A stretch of 64,000 nt of DNA from Cyclobacteriaceae bacterium (GCA_019638355.1 JAHBTY010000003.1:397325-461324); one strand, 5' to 3'. Shown: positions 1-9,508, counted from the first letter of the stretch. The notes: generated by a model not told the origin, from the sequence alone. Translations and numbers: made by a program.

Positions 1-2738
1 CCCAGCAAAACCTGGTAGAAGACAAAGGCTGGGATGTGCGGCCGGGCTTACGTGAGTTTGCAAAAGAGATTTTTAAAGAAGATTTCAGGTTGGTGGAGAG
101 CGAAGTTGATTTAGTTACACAGAAGACTGACTTCTTTACCAACCTGAAGTCGGAGTTATCCAAACACCGCAACCAGTTTATAAACTTTATTCGACCACGG
201 GCAACCAATGCGCTAAATGCAATTCATGCAGCAAATCTTTCTGTGAATGATTTTAAGTATGCCACAAAAGGTAGTTTATATACACACTTTGCGAAGTTGA
301 GTTCCATGAAGAGTGTAAAAGATTATCCGGATAGCCGCACTCGGGCCGAAAATGATTTTACAGTTGCCAAGGGAGTGGTAAACGAAAAATCAACCAGGCG
401 TAACGAGGTTTTGGCTTTGGCAGAAAAGGAACTGGTGCCGGTTCTGAAAGAGATCAACGAGTTTTATAAGAAAAATAGTATGCAGGCTTTGAGTGCCGAG
501 GTCGTACTCAATAATTTCTATGCCTTCGGGTTGATAGCCGATATTTCGCGCAAGCTGAAGGAATACAAACAGGAAAATAACATGATGTTGCTTTCCGATG
601 CGCCTTATTTTCTTAACTCCGTAATTGGCGAAAGCGATACACCGTTTGTATATGAAAAGGTAGGTTCGTTCTATAAAAATTTTCTTATTGACGAATTCCA
701 GGATACATCGGGCCTGCAATGGAAAAATTTTAAACCATTAATTGTCAACAGCCTCGATTCAGGTTATACCAGCATTATTGTTGGCGATGTGAAGCAAGCC
801 ATTTACCGATGGCGCTCGGGCGATTTGTTTTTGCTACAGAAACAAGTTGGTGATGAAATGGGAGCCCATCGGGTTGAAACTTTTAACCTTGATAAAAATT
901 ATCGTAGTAGTAAACAGATTGTGGCCTTTAACAATGCTGTGTTTCAATCAGCTGCACAACTGGTTGCACATGAAACAGGTGCTGCAATTTCAGCCGAGGT
1001 TTATAAAGATGTGGAGCAAGGTATTGTTAAAAAATCAGAAGGGTTTGTTGACCTTACATTTCTGAAAGATGAAGATGGCGAAGGTTGGGAAACCATTGCG
1101 CTGCAACGCATTCCGGTTTTTATGGAACGCCTGCAAACGCTAGGAGTAAGTTTAAAAGACATAGCCATATTGGTTCGCAGAAATGAAGAGGGACAAAAAA
1201 TCGTTTCGCATTTGCTCGAATACAAACATTCGGGTGCAGCAAAAGAAAACTTTCGATACGATGTGGTTTCAAACGAATCGTTGCGGCTGGATGGAGCCGG
1301 ATCGATAAATTTTTTAATTGCCGCACTTACCTATTTGCAAAACCCCGATGATAATATTGCCTGTGCCCAACTTTCGTATGAGCATGCGCGGTTAAACAAT
1401 AACCTGACGGATTTACACCAGGTGTTTGCCGTATCAAACCGCGCTTTAATTGAAAGTAATCTTCCGGATAACTTTACAAAAAATAAAGCCGGACTAAAAA
1501 AACTTCCGTTGTTTGAATTGACAGAAACATTGGTGGAGTTATTCGGGTTAGGTAAACAACCTGGCGAGTTGGAGTACCTGCAAACATTTCAAAATGAAGT
1601 ACTCAATTTTTCAAGTCGCGAACGAAATGATATTGGCGCTTTTCTGGATTGGTGGGATGAAATCGGGCGTAAAAAATCCATCCAGGTTTCAAGCGATGTA
1701 GATGCTGCACAGATTATTACGGTTCATAAATCAAAAGGTCTCCAGTTTAAATACGTAATAATTCCGTTTTGTTCGTGGGGTTTGGATCAGTGGGGTGCAA
1801 CATTAATGTGGGTAAAATCAAATGAATCTCCATTTGACAAAACAGGTTTTTTGCCGGTTAATTACAACAGTAAATTAGAGGAATCTTTTTTTGCTGATTA
1901 TTACCGCAAGGAGCGTACACGCAGTTACCTCGATAATCTGAATTTATTATACGTAGCGCTAACACGAGCGGAACATGGGTTAATTGTAACTGCACCGTAT
2001 TCCAAGGAAAGTAAAAAATTAGGTAACGTAGGAAACCTCCTTTATAATGTTGTGCAGCAACCACAGTTGGCCGCACAATGGAACAGCGGTGAAAAAGTGT
2101 GGCGTGCGGGTGAGTGGTCGAGTTACGATGAGGAAAAAAAAGCTTCGGTAGCCTCGCTGCCACTCAGTCACTACGCATCTAATTCGTGGCGAAGTAAATT
2201 GGTAATCCGCCATCATGCTGCGGGTCATTTTCAGGAGCAGGAAAGTGAAACAACTGCCCGCATAAAATATGGTATTCACCTGCACACAATCTTTTCGCGC
2301 ATCCGCTATCGAGAAGATTTGGATGAGACCTTTAAGGTGATGCAGCATACCGGTGTAATTAATGAACAGGAAAAGCCGCTTATCCGTGAGTTGGTAGATG
2401 AACTTTTCAACAACGAAACAATTGCATCCTGGTTTGATAAACACTGGGAGGTGCGAACCGAGGTGCCAGTGTTGTTGCCGGGTGGTGAAGAAAGTCGCAT
2501 GGATCGGTTGTTGCTGAAAGGCGAACAAGCGGTGGTGATAGATTTTAAAACCGGTAATCCAAGCAAAAGCGATATGCAGCAGGTTAACAGCTACCTGCAG
2601 ACATTGCGCAACATGAATTTTCAGGAGGTGAAGGGTTATTTATTATATATCCGAACAGGCGAAGTTGTTCCGGTGCCAGCGGGGAAGCCTGTCAAGTCAT
2701 CAAAACAAAATAAAAATCAATTGCGATTAGGTTTTTAA
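1..2738 (+). CDS. UvrD/AddA-type helicase-nuclease, 5'-truncated by window
   Basis: Superfamily 1 helicase with a C-terminal RecB-type nuclease, the AddA-like half of a double-strand-break resection enzyme. The frame is open to the window edge, so the Walker A motif and the true start lie upstream; the GTG at 36 is internal. Visible motifs are DEFQDTS (motif II, about nt 690), GDVKQAIYRWRSGD (motif III, about nt 783), LDKNYRSS (motif IV), ITVHKSKGLQ (motif V), LLYVALTRAE (motif VI, about nt 1945) and VVIDFKTG (nuclease, about nt 2535), preceded by the YGIHLHTIF block. The next gene starts 2 nt after the stop, so the two are co-translated subunits. Family assignment is firm; calling it AddA rather than RecB rests on the AddB-like partner. 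Confidence 0.93.
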   Translation, partial: QQNLVEDKGWDVRPGLREFAKEIFKEDFRLVESEVDLVTQKTDFFTNLKSELSKHRNQFINFIRPRATNALNAIHAANLSVNDFKYATKGSLYTHFAKLSSMKSVKDYPDSRTRAENDFTVAKGVVNEKSTRRNEVLALAEKELVPVLKEINEFYKKNSMQALSAEVVLNNFYAFGLIADISRKLKEYKQENNMMLLSDAPYFLNSVIGESDTPFVYEKVGSFYKNFLIDEFQDTSGLQWKNFKPLIVNSLDSGYTSIIVGDVKQAIYRWRSGDLFLLQKQVGDEMGAHRVETFNLDKNYRSSKQIVAFNNAVFQSAAQLVAHETGAAISAEVYKDVEQGIVKKSEGFVDLTFLKDEDGEGWETIALQRIPVFMERLQTLGVSLKDIAILVRRNEEGQKIVSHLLEYKHSGAAKENFRYDVVSNESLRLDGAGSINFLIAALTYLQNPDDNIACAQLSYEHARLNNNLTDLHQVFAVSNRALIESNLPDNFTKNKAGLKKLPLFELTETLVELFGLGKQPGELEYLQTFQNEVLNFSSRERNDIGAFLDWWDEIGRKKSIQVSSDVDAAQIITVHKSKGLQFKYVIIPFCSWGLDQWGATLMWVKSNESPFDKTGFLPVNYNSKLEESFFADYYRKERTRSYLDNLNLLYVALTRAEHGLIVTAPYSKESKKLGNVGNLLYNVVQQPQLAAQWNSGEKVWRAGEWSSYDEEKKASVASLPLSHYASNSWRSKLVIRHHAAGHFQEQESETTARIKYGIHLHTIFSRIRYREDLDETFKVMQHTGVINEQEKPLIRELVDELFNNETIASWFDKHWEVRTEVPVLLPGGEESRMDRLLLKGEQAVVIDFKTGNPSKSDMQQVNSYLQTLRNMNFQEVKGYLLYIRTGEVVPVPAGKPVKSSKQNKNQLRLGF

Positions 2739-2740
2739 GT

Positions 2741-5590
2741 ATGGAGTCGTTTTTAAGAGAGCTCGCCCGGAAAGTTAGTACCGAACCACAGTTTGAGCAA
2801 TTGACTTTTGTTTTTCCCAACCGAAGGGCCACCCTTTATTTTCGCAAACATTTAGCAGAAGTAATTACCAAACCGGTTTTTGCACCACACTTAATTACGA
2901 TTGAAGATTTTATTGCCTCGTTTTCGGGGTATCAGGTTCCGGATAAACTTGAATTGGTACATCGGCTACATAATATTTACGACATGGTAGTTGGCCCGAA
3001 GCGTGAGAGCTTTGATGAGTTTTATTTCTGGGGCGAAATGTTACTACTCGATTTTAATGAGATCGATAAATACCTGGTAAATGCCGAACAACTCTTTCGT
3101 GATTTGCGAAACCAGAAAGAACTGGATTCCAGTTTCGATTACCTGACAGATGATCAAAAAAGATTTCTGCTTGAATTCTGGAATGAGTTTGATGATCACA
3201 TAACCGAAAACAAACAACAATTCCTGTCCATGTGGAATAAGTTGTTTACACTTTATACCACCTACCGCCAGCAATTGCAGGCGCAGCAACTTGCTTATGA
3301 AGGTTTGGTACATCGCGAAGTTGCCGAAAATATTAGTGCTCTGGCGGGAAACAAGTATGTACCCACCCGGTTGCGTTTTGTTGGTTTTAATGCGTTGACA
3401 AAAGCAGAAGAGAAAATCATTTGTTATTTTGTTGATAAGGGAAGCCAGGTGATCTGGGATGGAGATGAGTATTACGTGAACAACGAAACGCAAGAGGCTG
3501 GCGATTTTTTTCGCGAGTACCAACAACATGAAATTTTAAAGCAAACTTTTACAAACAACTTTCCCTCTAATTTTAGAGGCAACAAGTCTATTAAAGTATT
3601 TGGTGCAGCGCAGCCCATTGGTCAGGCAAAATTGTTGGGGCAAATTCTCCAACAAGAGTTAGCGAACGGGTTAGAGCCCGAAGATACATTGATTGTATTA
3701 CCCGATGAAAAACTATTGATGCCGGTTTTATTTGGTTTACCTCAAAGCATTGATAAGTTGAATGTAACCATGGGTTATGCGTTAGCCAATACCTCGTTCT
3801 TTAACCTGATTGAGTTGTTGGTGGAGTTACAAATCGGCAAACGAAAGGAATACTATAATCACCGGCAGGTACTGGCCCTGCTGGCACATCCGTATGTAAT
3901 TGCTGCCGATGCCGGCTTGGCTAACAGCAGGCGCAGAGAAATTCAAAAGAGTAATTGGGTTCAGGTTCCGCAGAATTACCTGGCCAGTGTTTCGCCACTA
4001 CACCGGATTGTTTTCGGTAGCATGGATATGGGGTTGTTACCTTACCTGCAAAGCGTGCTGCGCGAAGTAGGTAGCCTGGAATCTATTCTGGATTTGGATC
4101 GCGAGTTTGCATTTCAGTTTATAAAGTTGCTGAACCGCATACAGGATATTATGGGCGTTCAAACACAGGAAGCCGATCGGAAAGAATTTGTGAAATCATT
4201 ACGATCGTTCTTACGCCTGCTTCGCCAACTGGCGCGCGCTGAAAAAATTCCATTTAGTGGTGAGCCTCTGAAAGGACTTCAGATCATGGGGGTATTGGAA
4301 ACCCGTAACCTCGATTATAAAAACGTGTTTGTGCTATCGTTGAATGAAGGTGCTTTTCCGGCTTTTGGGGGCAAGGGTTCCTATGTTCCGTTCAATATCA
4401 GAAAAGCTTATGCATTACCAACAACCGAGCATCAGGATGCCATGTATGCCTATTTGTTTTACCGCATGTTGCAACGGGCCGAAAATGTTTTTCTCTTTTA
4501 CAATACTGAAACCGATCAGTTAGGGCAAGGTGAGAAGAGCCGATACCTGCAACAACTTATTTTTGAGAGTGGGTTGGAGTTGCAAACACAGGTGCTACAC
4601 AATACACTTAAGCCTTTAGCGGTAGAGCCTGTAATTATACCAAAAACAGCAGAAGTTTTGCAGGCCTTATTAAAATTGAATGAAGGAAACCCACTGGCTC
4701 GCACCAAAGGTCTTTCACCTTCAGCATTGGCAGCCTACTTAGATTGCAGCCTGCAATTTTACTTCAAGCATGTGTTACGGATGCGCGAGCCCAACGAAGT
4801 AGAAGATGAACTGGGTGCCCGCGAGTTGGGTAACTTTTTGCACCAGGTGATGGAGAAGTTTTATAAAAACCTGGCGCAACATAAACGAAATAAGAGTGTA
4901 GAGCCTGGTGATTTTGCAGATGCAAAGAAAGTTGTTGATAAACTGATTGACGAGGCATTTGCTACCACGTTTAACATGGAGCCCGGTAAGAAAATAGAAT
5001 ACGAAGGGCAAAGTGTGGTGATACAACAACTGGTGCGGAACTTTGCAATTCGGATTTTAGAGAATGATCAGCACATGGCTCCGTTTACCATGGAAGCAAT
5101 TGAACAGGACGGATTGTTGCATCGAATGAAGATTTCGCATGCTCCGGGTTACGCGGTGCTGGGTGGTAAAATCGACCGGGTGGATAGAAAAGAAAATGTT
5201 GTTCGTATTGTAGATTATAAAACCGGTGGCGATAAACTTGATTTTGAAAGTGTAGCTTCATTATTCGATCGGGCCGGTAAGAAGCGACAAAAAGCAGTGT
5301 TTCAAACGCTGCTGTACGGTTTTCTTTATCAAACCAACTTTCCGCTTAAAGCGGATGATCAAATGATTACCGGTATTATAAATCGCGAAATACTGTTTAG
5401 TGGTACTGAGTTTGGTTTGACGATCAATAAGCAGCCTGTGTATAATGTATTGCCTCTAATGGAAGAGTTTAGTTTACACCTGAAAGCTTTATTGGAAGAG
5501 ATTTTTAACCCGGAAGTTCCATTCAAACAAACAACGGAAACTGCTACCTGTAAGTTTTGTCCTTATAAAAGTATTTGTTATAGAAATTGA
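2741..5590 (+). CDS. AddB-like PD-(D/E)XK exonuclease subunit
   Basis: Partner subunit of the upstream helicase-nuclease, 949 aa. The N-terminus (FVFPNRRATLYFRKHL) matches the inactivated helicase-like start of AddB proteins. The C-terminal nuclease domain carries RIVDYKTGG (about residues 822-830). Cys669 with Cys937, Cys940 and Cys946 reproduces the spaced four-cysteine pattern that holds a 4Fe-4S cluster around the AddB nuclease. Expected role: second-strand nuclease and recombination-hotspot reading during DNA break repair. It starts 2 nt after the stop of the helicase gene and ends 14 nt before the convergent membrane-protein gene. Confidence 0.92.
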   Translation: MESFLRELARKVSTEPQFEQLTFVFPNRRATLYFRKHLAEVITKPVFAPHLITIEDFIASFSGYQVPDKLELVHRLHNIYDMVVGPKRESFDEFYFWGEMLLLDFNEIDKYLVNAEQLFRDLRNQKELDSSFDYLTDDQKRFLLEFWNEFDDHITENKQQFLSMWNKLFTLYTTYRQQLQAQQLAYEGLVHREVAENISALAGNKYVPTRLRFVGFNALTKAEEKIICYFVDKGSQVIWDGDEYYVNNETQEAGDFFREYQQHEILKQTFTNNFPSNFRGNKSIKVFGAAQPIGQAKLLGQILQQELANGLEPEDTLIVLPDEKLLMPVLFGLPQSIDKLNVTMGYALANTSFFNLIELLVELQIGKRKEYYNHRQVLALLAHPYVIAADAGLANSRRREIQKSNWVQVPQNYLASVSPLHRIVFGSMDMGLLPYLQSVLREVGSLESILDLDREFAFQFIKLLNRIQDIMGVQTQEADRKEFVKSLRSFLRLLRQLARAEKIPFSGEPLKGLQIMGVLETRNLDYKNVFVLSLNEGAFPAFGGKGSYVPFNIRKAYALPTTEHQDAMYAYLFYRMLQRAENVFLFYNTETDQLGQGEKSRYLQQLIFESGLELQTQVLHNTLKPLAVEPVIIPKTAEVLQALLKLNEGNPLARTKGLSPSALAAYLDCSLQFYFKHVLRMREPNEVEDELGARELGNFLHQVMEKFYKNLAQHKRNKSVEPGDFADAKKVVDKLIDEAFATTFNMEPGKKIEYEGQSVVIQQLVRNFAIRILENDQHMAPFTMEAIEQDGLLHRMKISHAPGYAVLGGKIDRVDRKENVVRIVDYKTGGDKLDFESVASLFDRAGKKRQKAVFQTLLYGFLYQTNFPLKADDQMITGIINREILFSGTEFGLTINKQPVYNVLPLMEEFSLHLKALLEEIFNPEVPFKQTTETATCKFCPYKSICYRN

Positions 5591-5604
5591 ATTTTAGATG
5601 CCTT

Positions 5605-6219
5605 CTAATTGTTTTTGAACTTGCGCGATAAGGCTACCGTACCCACACCCAGCAACACGTACACTACCAGCAAGAGCACACTATTCAGTAAAACTTGTGG
5701 ATAGCCCAAAGCGGTAACATCAATAAAAGGATACGGGTAAGTATGCACGATTAACCCCCGCAGCAAGGCATACACAAAATATACAAATGGATACACGAGC
5801 CACAGAATAGAGTAGGAGTAAGCAAGTTTAATTTTGGCTGCAAAAAAGAGCCAGTATATACAATAAATGATCGGAACAGCATAATGAAGTAAAACATCAG
5901 CCACATATTGCCAACCCGTGGGCGACCAGATATGCGCTAATAGAAAATGGTACGCGACACCCACCACCAATATATAGATAAATGCGCCAGCCTGAACTTC
6001 AGGTTTTTTGAAGTAAGAAACCTTACCTGTAAATACCTGTGCTGCGAAGCAAAGTGTAACTAAAATGTTACTCCAAATTGTCATGTAACTAAAATACCGC
6101 CACACTTCACTTAATACATGTTCGTTTACTTCCAGGGCTTTGGAAATGATGAGATAAAGTTGCAGAACAAGTGCGAAAGAGCCTGTTACAAAACCAATCA
6201 CCAATAGTAATTTTTTCAT
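5605..6219 (-). CDS. Pr6Pr family membrane protein
   Basis: Polytopic membrane protein of about 204 aa with roughly six hydrophobic segments. The pattern of aromatic residues and the HIWSPTGWQYVADVLLHY block fit the Pr6Pr family, whose biochemical role is unknown to me. A longer reading frame extends to 6288, but its first 23 codons run through the terminator hairpin of the upstream gene. I therefore place the start at the ATG at 6219, which gives a normal hydrophobic N-terminus (MKKLLLVIGFVTG). It is convergent with the AddB-like gene. Confidence 0.72.
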   Translation of the reverse strand: MKKLLLVIGFVTGSFALVLQLYLIISKALEVNEHVLSEVWRYFSYMTIWSNILVTLCFAAQVFTGKVSYFKKPEVQAGAFIYILVVGVAYHFLLAHIWSPTGWQYVADVLLHYAVPIIYCIYWLFFAAKIKLAYSYSILWLVYPFVYFVYALLRGLIVHTYPYPFIDVTALGYPQVLLNSVLLLVVYVLLGVGTVALSRKFKNN

Positions 6220-6253
6220 TCTATGAATATAGATACAACCCACCAAACAACAA

Positions 6254-6281
6254 AGCCCTGCCTTCTTCCGAAGACAGGGCT
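6254..6281 (-). terminator. Rho-independent terminator of the YceI gene
   Basis: AGCCCTG (6254-6260) pairs with CAGGGCT (6275-6281), and the inner CTTC/GAAG extends the stem. On the minus strand the stem is followed by TTGTTGTTTGG, moderately T-rich. It lies 28 nt downstream of the YceI stop. Confidence 0.7.
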
Positions 6282-6308
6282 GCCCCACAAAAAATTCAAT
6301 AGCGTTGA

Positions 6309-6845
6309 TTAACCTTTTGCCAATTCTACATTGATGTGAATCTTCACATCGTCACTTACCACTAAGCCACCGGCTTCAGTTACTGCGCTCCAGTTTAAAC
6401 CAAACTCTTTGCGGTTTATTTTTCCATTGATTTCAAAACCAGCTTTGGTATTTCCCCAAGGGTCAACCATAATTCCACCAAACTCAGCATTTAATACAAC
6501 CGCTTTAGTGGTACCCCGCATGGTTAATGCACCATCTAGCTTATATTCTGAGCCGGCAACCTTCTTTAATGTTCCTCTAAAGTCAAGCGTAGGATATTGA
6601 TCTGCTGCAAAAAAATCGGCCGACTTCAGGTGTGCATCGCGATCGGCCTGGTTCGTATCAATGCTGTTTACATCCAGACTAAAGGAAACATCAGCACCAT
6701 CAAAATCTTCGGTTTCGCTTTCAACACTACCGCTGAATTTTTTGAAGAAGCCAGTAACGGTACTGATCACCAAATGCTTTACTTTAAATTGTACTTCGGT
6801 GTGGGTTGTATCAATAGCCCACTTGGTTGTTGTTAAGGTTGACAT
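6309..6845 (-). CDS. YceI family lipid-binding protein
   Basis: YceI-like lipocalin-fold protein, 178 aa, the usual family length. Typical features are the start KWAIDTTHTEVQFKVKHL, the SFSLDVNSIDT strand, the RDAHLKSADFF block and the FGLNWSAVTEAGGLVVSDDV end. Characterised family members bind polyisoprenoids or similar long-chain lipids. No signal peptide is visible, so this one is probably cytoplasmic, as in many Bacteroidota paralogues. It is monocistronic, with a terminator at 6254-6281 and a TAnnTTTG box about 64 nt upstream. The Crp-type regulator gene lies directly upstream on the same strand and may control it, but that is only an inference from position. Confidence 0.9.
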   Translation of the reverse strand: MSTLTTTKWAIDTTHTEVQFKVKHLVISTVTGFFKKFSGSVESETEDFDGADVSFSLDVNSIDTNQADRDAHLKSADFFAADQYPTLDFRGTLKKVAGSEYKLDGALTMRGTTKAVVLNAEFGGIMVDPWGNTKAGFEINGKINRKEFGLNWSAVTEAGGLVVSDDVKIHINVELAKG

Positions 6846-6908
6846 AATTTTTAGTTTTTAGTTTCTGATTTATTTTAATCGCGGTTGTTCTTTCCCCGAT
6901 TTGCATGG

Positions 6909-6916
6909 CAAAGGTA
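6909..6916 (-). promoter_or_regulatory. Possible -7 box for the YceI gene
   Basis: On the minus strand this reads TACCTTTG, matching the Bacteroidota -7 consensus TAnnTTTG, 63 nt before the YceI start. I see no clear TTTG at the expected -33 position, so confidence is modest. Confidence 0.35.
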
Positions 6917-7012
6917 GGTTGGTAGCCTTGCAGCATACCTTGAACCAGGTTAAGAAGGGTGGGGTAGTGGCTTGAACTAGATTAAGAAATTGAAGTAGGC
7001 AGTACACAGGTG

Positions 7013-7059
7013 GCAGTAAGCAGTAATTATTTTACTTCTCATTGTTTACTGCTTACTGC
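7013..7059 (-). terminator. Long hairpin downstream of the Crp-like gene
   Basis: GCAGTAAGCAGTAA (7013-7026) and TTACTGCTTACTGC (7046-7059) form a perfect 14-bp stem with a 19-nt loop. It lies 17 nt after the regulator stop on the minus strand and could terminate it or act as a bidirectional RNA structure. The arms are themselves made of GCAGTA-like repeats, and related units (AGTAGGCAGTACA, GACTGCCTTCTGC) extend outwards. Confidence 0.5.
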
Positions 7060-7076
7060 TGACTGCCTTCTGCTTA

Positions 7077-7652
7077 CTATTTCTTTCTCCGGATTTTACT
7101 TAAAAACTCAGGCGTAATACCCAGGTAGGAAGCGATGTATTTGAGTGGCACATACTGCTCCATGTGTGGATATTTTTTTTGGAAGTTGTGATACCGTTCT
7201 TCAGCGGTAGCCGTGAATGCTTCGATGATGCGGTTCTGATGTGTTACCAACGAATTCTGAAACATAATTCTGAAATAGCGCTCAAACCGCGGGTAACGTT
7301 CCAGTAATTCTTCCATGCGCACTTTAGGTAGTTGCAAGATTTCGCTATCGGCCAAAGCCCGCGTAGTATAAATAGAAGGTTGTTGCGAGGTAAGGCTGTG
7401 TAAATCGCCTGTCCACCAACCTGCAGTCGCAAATTGAATTACCTGATCGTTACCCTGTTTATCGGTATAATACGTCATCAGGCAGCCAGCTGTAACATGA
7501 ATAAAATTATACGTTACCTCACCTGCTTTTTCAGCGAACTCTCCTTGTTTTAGTTTTACTGGATTCAGTAACGAAACAAAAAACTGCTCCTCTTTCGGAT
7601 CAGGCGTTATATTCTTACGGATGTGAAAAAGAATCTGGTTTGTGGAGGTCAT
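7077..7652 (-). CDS. Crp/Fnr family transcriptional regulator
   Basis: Cyclic-nucleotide-binding-domain regulator of about 191 aa. The N-terminal beta-roll (about 30-115) contains KAGEVTYNFIHVTAGCLMTYY. An effector-core helix follows, then a short C-terminal helix-turn-helix ending VPLKYIASYLGITPEFLSKIRRK. This layout is the common Bacteroidota Crp-like type; most such proteins lack the residues that bind cAMP, so the ligand is unknown. The ATG at 7652 is preferred to the one at 7661 three codons upstream; neither has a clear ribosome site. No partner gene is obvious apart from YceI downstream. Confidence 0.88.
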   Translation of the reverse strand: MTSTNQILFHIRKNITPDPKEEQFFVSLLNPVKLKQGEFAEKAGEVTYNFIHVTAGCLMTYYTDKQGNDQVIQFATAGWWTGDLHSLTSQQPSIYTTRALADSEILQLPKVRMEELLERYPRFERYFRIMFQNSLVTHQNRIIEAFTATAEERYHNFQKKYPHMEQYVPLKYIASYLGITPEFLSKIRRKK

Positions 7653-7800
7653 GTTCCTCAAAAGAAAGAAAAATTTACGTTTTTATCGTGTTTAATCCTG
7701 AATTAAATAAATCCGGGTAGATGTTAACTCCGGAGTGCGATTATGGTTTGTTTAAGTTGAACAAGAGCTATATATCAAGCGGTAAAAATCTCAATATTGC

Positions 7801-7808
7801 TACCTTTG
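7801..7808 (+). promoter_or_regulatory. Possible -7 box, near-leaderless start
   Basis: TACCTTTG matches TAnnTTTG and lies only 4 nt before the ATG at 7813, implying a very short or absent leader. No matching -33 TTTG is evident. The same box-to-start spacing recurs at 31672 and, on the minus strand, at 36773. Confidence 0.3.
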
Positions 7809-7812
7809 AACA

Positions 7813-8298
7813 ATGGACTTGGATCGCTTTCGCGAAGTAGCAAAAAATAAATCGGCCGAGAATAAGAAATTTCTCCAAGGCTTAAAGAAGAAAGATGCAC
7901 GCGTGGTGGACGATGCCTTCCATGAATTACACACAGAAGTATTTGAGGAAGTTGATTGCCTGGCATGTGCCAATTGTTGTAAAACTACCAGTCCTATTTT
8001 TTACCAGACCGACATTGAACGCGTAGCGAAGGCCTTGCGCATGAAGCCGGGCGATTTTATTGAAACTTATTTACGGGTAGATGAAGACAAGGATTTTGTT
8101 TTGAAATCCTCACCTTGCCCGTTTTTAGATGGTGATAATTATTGCAAAGTTTATGACAGTCGCCCCAAGGCTTGTCGCGAGTATCCGCACACCGATCGCA
8201 AGAAGATGGTACAAATTACCGACCTCACCTATAAAAATACCCTCGTGTGCCCGGCTGTGCTGGAGATGGTAGCGCGATTAAAAAAGATTGAGTTATGA
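7813..8298 (+). CDS. YkgJ family cysteine-cluster protein
   Basis: 161-aa protein of the YkgJ/UPF0153 family, thought to bind zinc or iron through a cysteine cluster. Cysteines are visible at 49, 52, 55, 56, 102, 111, 121 and 146. The C-x2-C-x2-CC block and PCPFL..NYCKVYDSRPKACREYPH are family hallmarks. The biochemical role of the family is unsettled. Its stop overlaps the start of the P1 peptidase gene by 4 nt (ATGA), so the two are translationally coupled. Confidence 0.88.
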   Translation: MDLDRFREVAKNKSAENKKFLQGLKKKDARVVDDAFHELHTEVFEEVDCLACANCCKTTSPIFYQTDIERVAKALRMKPGDFIETYLRVDEDKDFVLKSSPCPFLDGDNYCKVYDSRPKACREYPHTDRKKMVQITDLTYKNTLVCPAVLEMVARLKKIEL

Positions 8299-9416
8299 AG
8301 CAGTTGATTTTCCTACTACTGGTGGTAACTATTTCTGTACAAGCACAAAAGCGGGCCCGCGATTCTGGAATAAAAATAGGCGTACTTTCTCCTGGTAAGC
8401 TTAATGCCATTACCGATGTAGCCGGAGTAAAGGTCGGTCATAAAACTTTAATTGAAGGCACTAACATTCGCACCGGAGTTACGGCTATTGTGCCGCATGC
8501 GGGTAACTTGTTTCAGGAAAAAGTACCGGCTGCTGTTTTTGTAGGTAATGGGTTTGGTAAACTGGCCGGCACCACACAGGTAATGGAGTTGGGAAACATT
8601 GAAACACCCATCGTGCTTACCAACACGTTGAGTGTAGCGGCAGGCATCGAGGGTGTAGTTCAATACATGCTTTCCCTTCCGGGAAATGAAAATGTACAAT
8701 CGGTAAATGCGATTGTAGGTGAAACCAATGATGGCTACCTGAATGACATTCGGGGCATGCAGGTTACGGCACAGCATGTAAAGGATGCCATTGCACAGGC
8801 ACAAAGCGGGGCTGTGGCCGAAGGCAATGTGGGTGCGGGTACCGGAACAATTTGTTTTGGTTTTAAAGGTGGAATTGGAACTGCCTCGCGGGTGCTGCCA
8901 CAGCAAGCCGGTGGTTATACCGTTGGCGTGCTGGTGCAAACAAATTTTGGCGGTGTGCTTCAGATAGATGGTGTGCCGGCAGGCGAGGCATTAAAAAAAT
9001 ATTTTATGAGTGATCTGTTGCAAAACACTCCCGATGGTTCATGCATGATCGTGGTGGCAACCGATGCACCACTGGATGCGCGTAACCTGGAACGTTTGGC
9101 CAAACGCGCATTTATGGGTTTGGCTAAAACCGGAGGTATTGCATCGAACGGTAGTGGCGATTATGTACTTGCATTTTCTACCCATGCAGCAGTTCGTATA
9201 AAACATAATTCAGATGAACGTACCTATACCACCCTCCAAGTAATCAATGATGCTACCTCACCTTTATTTATGGCAGCTATCGAAGCAACAGAAGAGGCGA
9301 TCATCAACTCGCTTTGGGCAGCCGAAACGATGACGGGCAAGGACGGTCGCACCATACAGGCGCTTCCGCGCGAGGAAGTGGTCAAGTTAATGAAGCAACA
9401 CGGGGCAATTAAATAG
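8295..9416 (+). CDS. P1 family (S58, DmpA-like) aminopeptidase
   Basis: Autoprocessing N-terminal-nucleophile peptidase, 373 aa. A Sec signal peptide of about 18 residues (MKQLIFLLLVVTISVQAQ) places it in the periplasm. Family signatures are the NAITDVAGVKVGH start, the GNVGAGTGTICFGFKGGIG loop and DGSCMIVVATDAPL. By family knowledge the chain is cut before the nucleophile, here between Gly248 and Ser249, giving alpha and beta subunits. Characterised relatives release N-terminal D- or beta-amino acids from peptides. The gene is translationally coupled to the YkgJ gene upstream. The specific substrate cannot be read from sequence. Confidence 0.92.
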   Translation: MKQLIFLLLVVTISVQAQKRARDSGIKIGVLSPGKLNAITDVAGVKVGHKTLIEGTNIRTGVTAIVPHAGNLFQEKVPAAVFVGNGFGKLAGTTQVMELGNIETPIVLTNTLSVAAGIEGVVQYMLSLPGNENVQSVNAIVGETNDGYLNDIRGMQVTAQHVKDAIAQAQSGAVAEGNVGAGTGTICFGFKGGIGTASRVLPQQAGGYTVGVLVQTNFGGVLQIDGVPAGEALKKYFMSDLLQNTPDGSCMIVVATDAPLDARNLERLAKRAFMGLAKTGGIASNGSGDYVLAFSTHAAVRIKHNSDERTYTTLQVINDATSPLFMAAIEATEEAIINSLWAAETMTGKDGRTIQALPREEVVKLMKQHGAIK

Positions 9417-9425
9417 TCCTTTGCT

Positions 9426-9458
9426 TTTGATAGATGTGATGCTAGGGGCATAGCTTTG
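9426..9458 (+). promoter_or_regulatory. Candidate sigma-A type promoter for the aminotransferase
   Basis: TTTG at 9426-9429 and TAGCTTTG at 9451-9458 are separated by 21 nt, matching the Bacteroidota TTTG-N19..21-TAnnTTTG promoter. Transcription would start near 9465, leaving a leader of about 45 nt before the ATG at 9509. Confidence 0.5.
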
Positions 9459-9508
9459 TGTCTTAGTGTCTTTGTGGCTAACATTTTTTAGAGATATTAA
9501 ATCAAAAT

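Noticed and set aside
2019-2528. Minus-strand open frame of 169 codons inside the helicase gene
   Set aside because: It overlaps conserved nuclease-helicase coding sequence on the other strand, has no recognisable domain and no gene context.
6220-6288. N-terminal extension of the Pr6Pr gene
   Set aside because: It is encoded by the terminator hairpin of the YceI gene and lacks family similarity.
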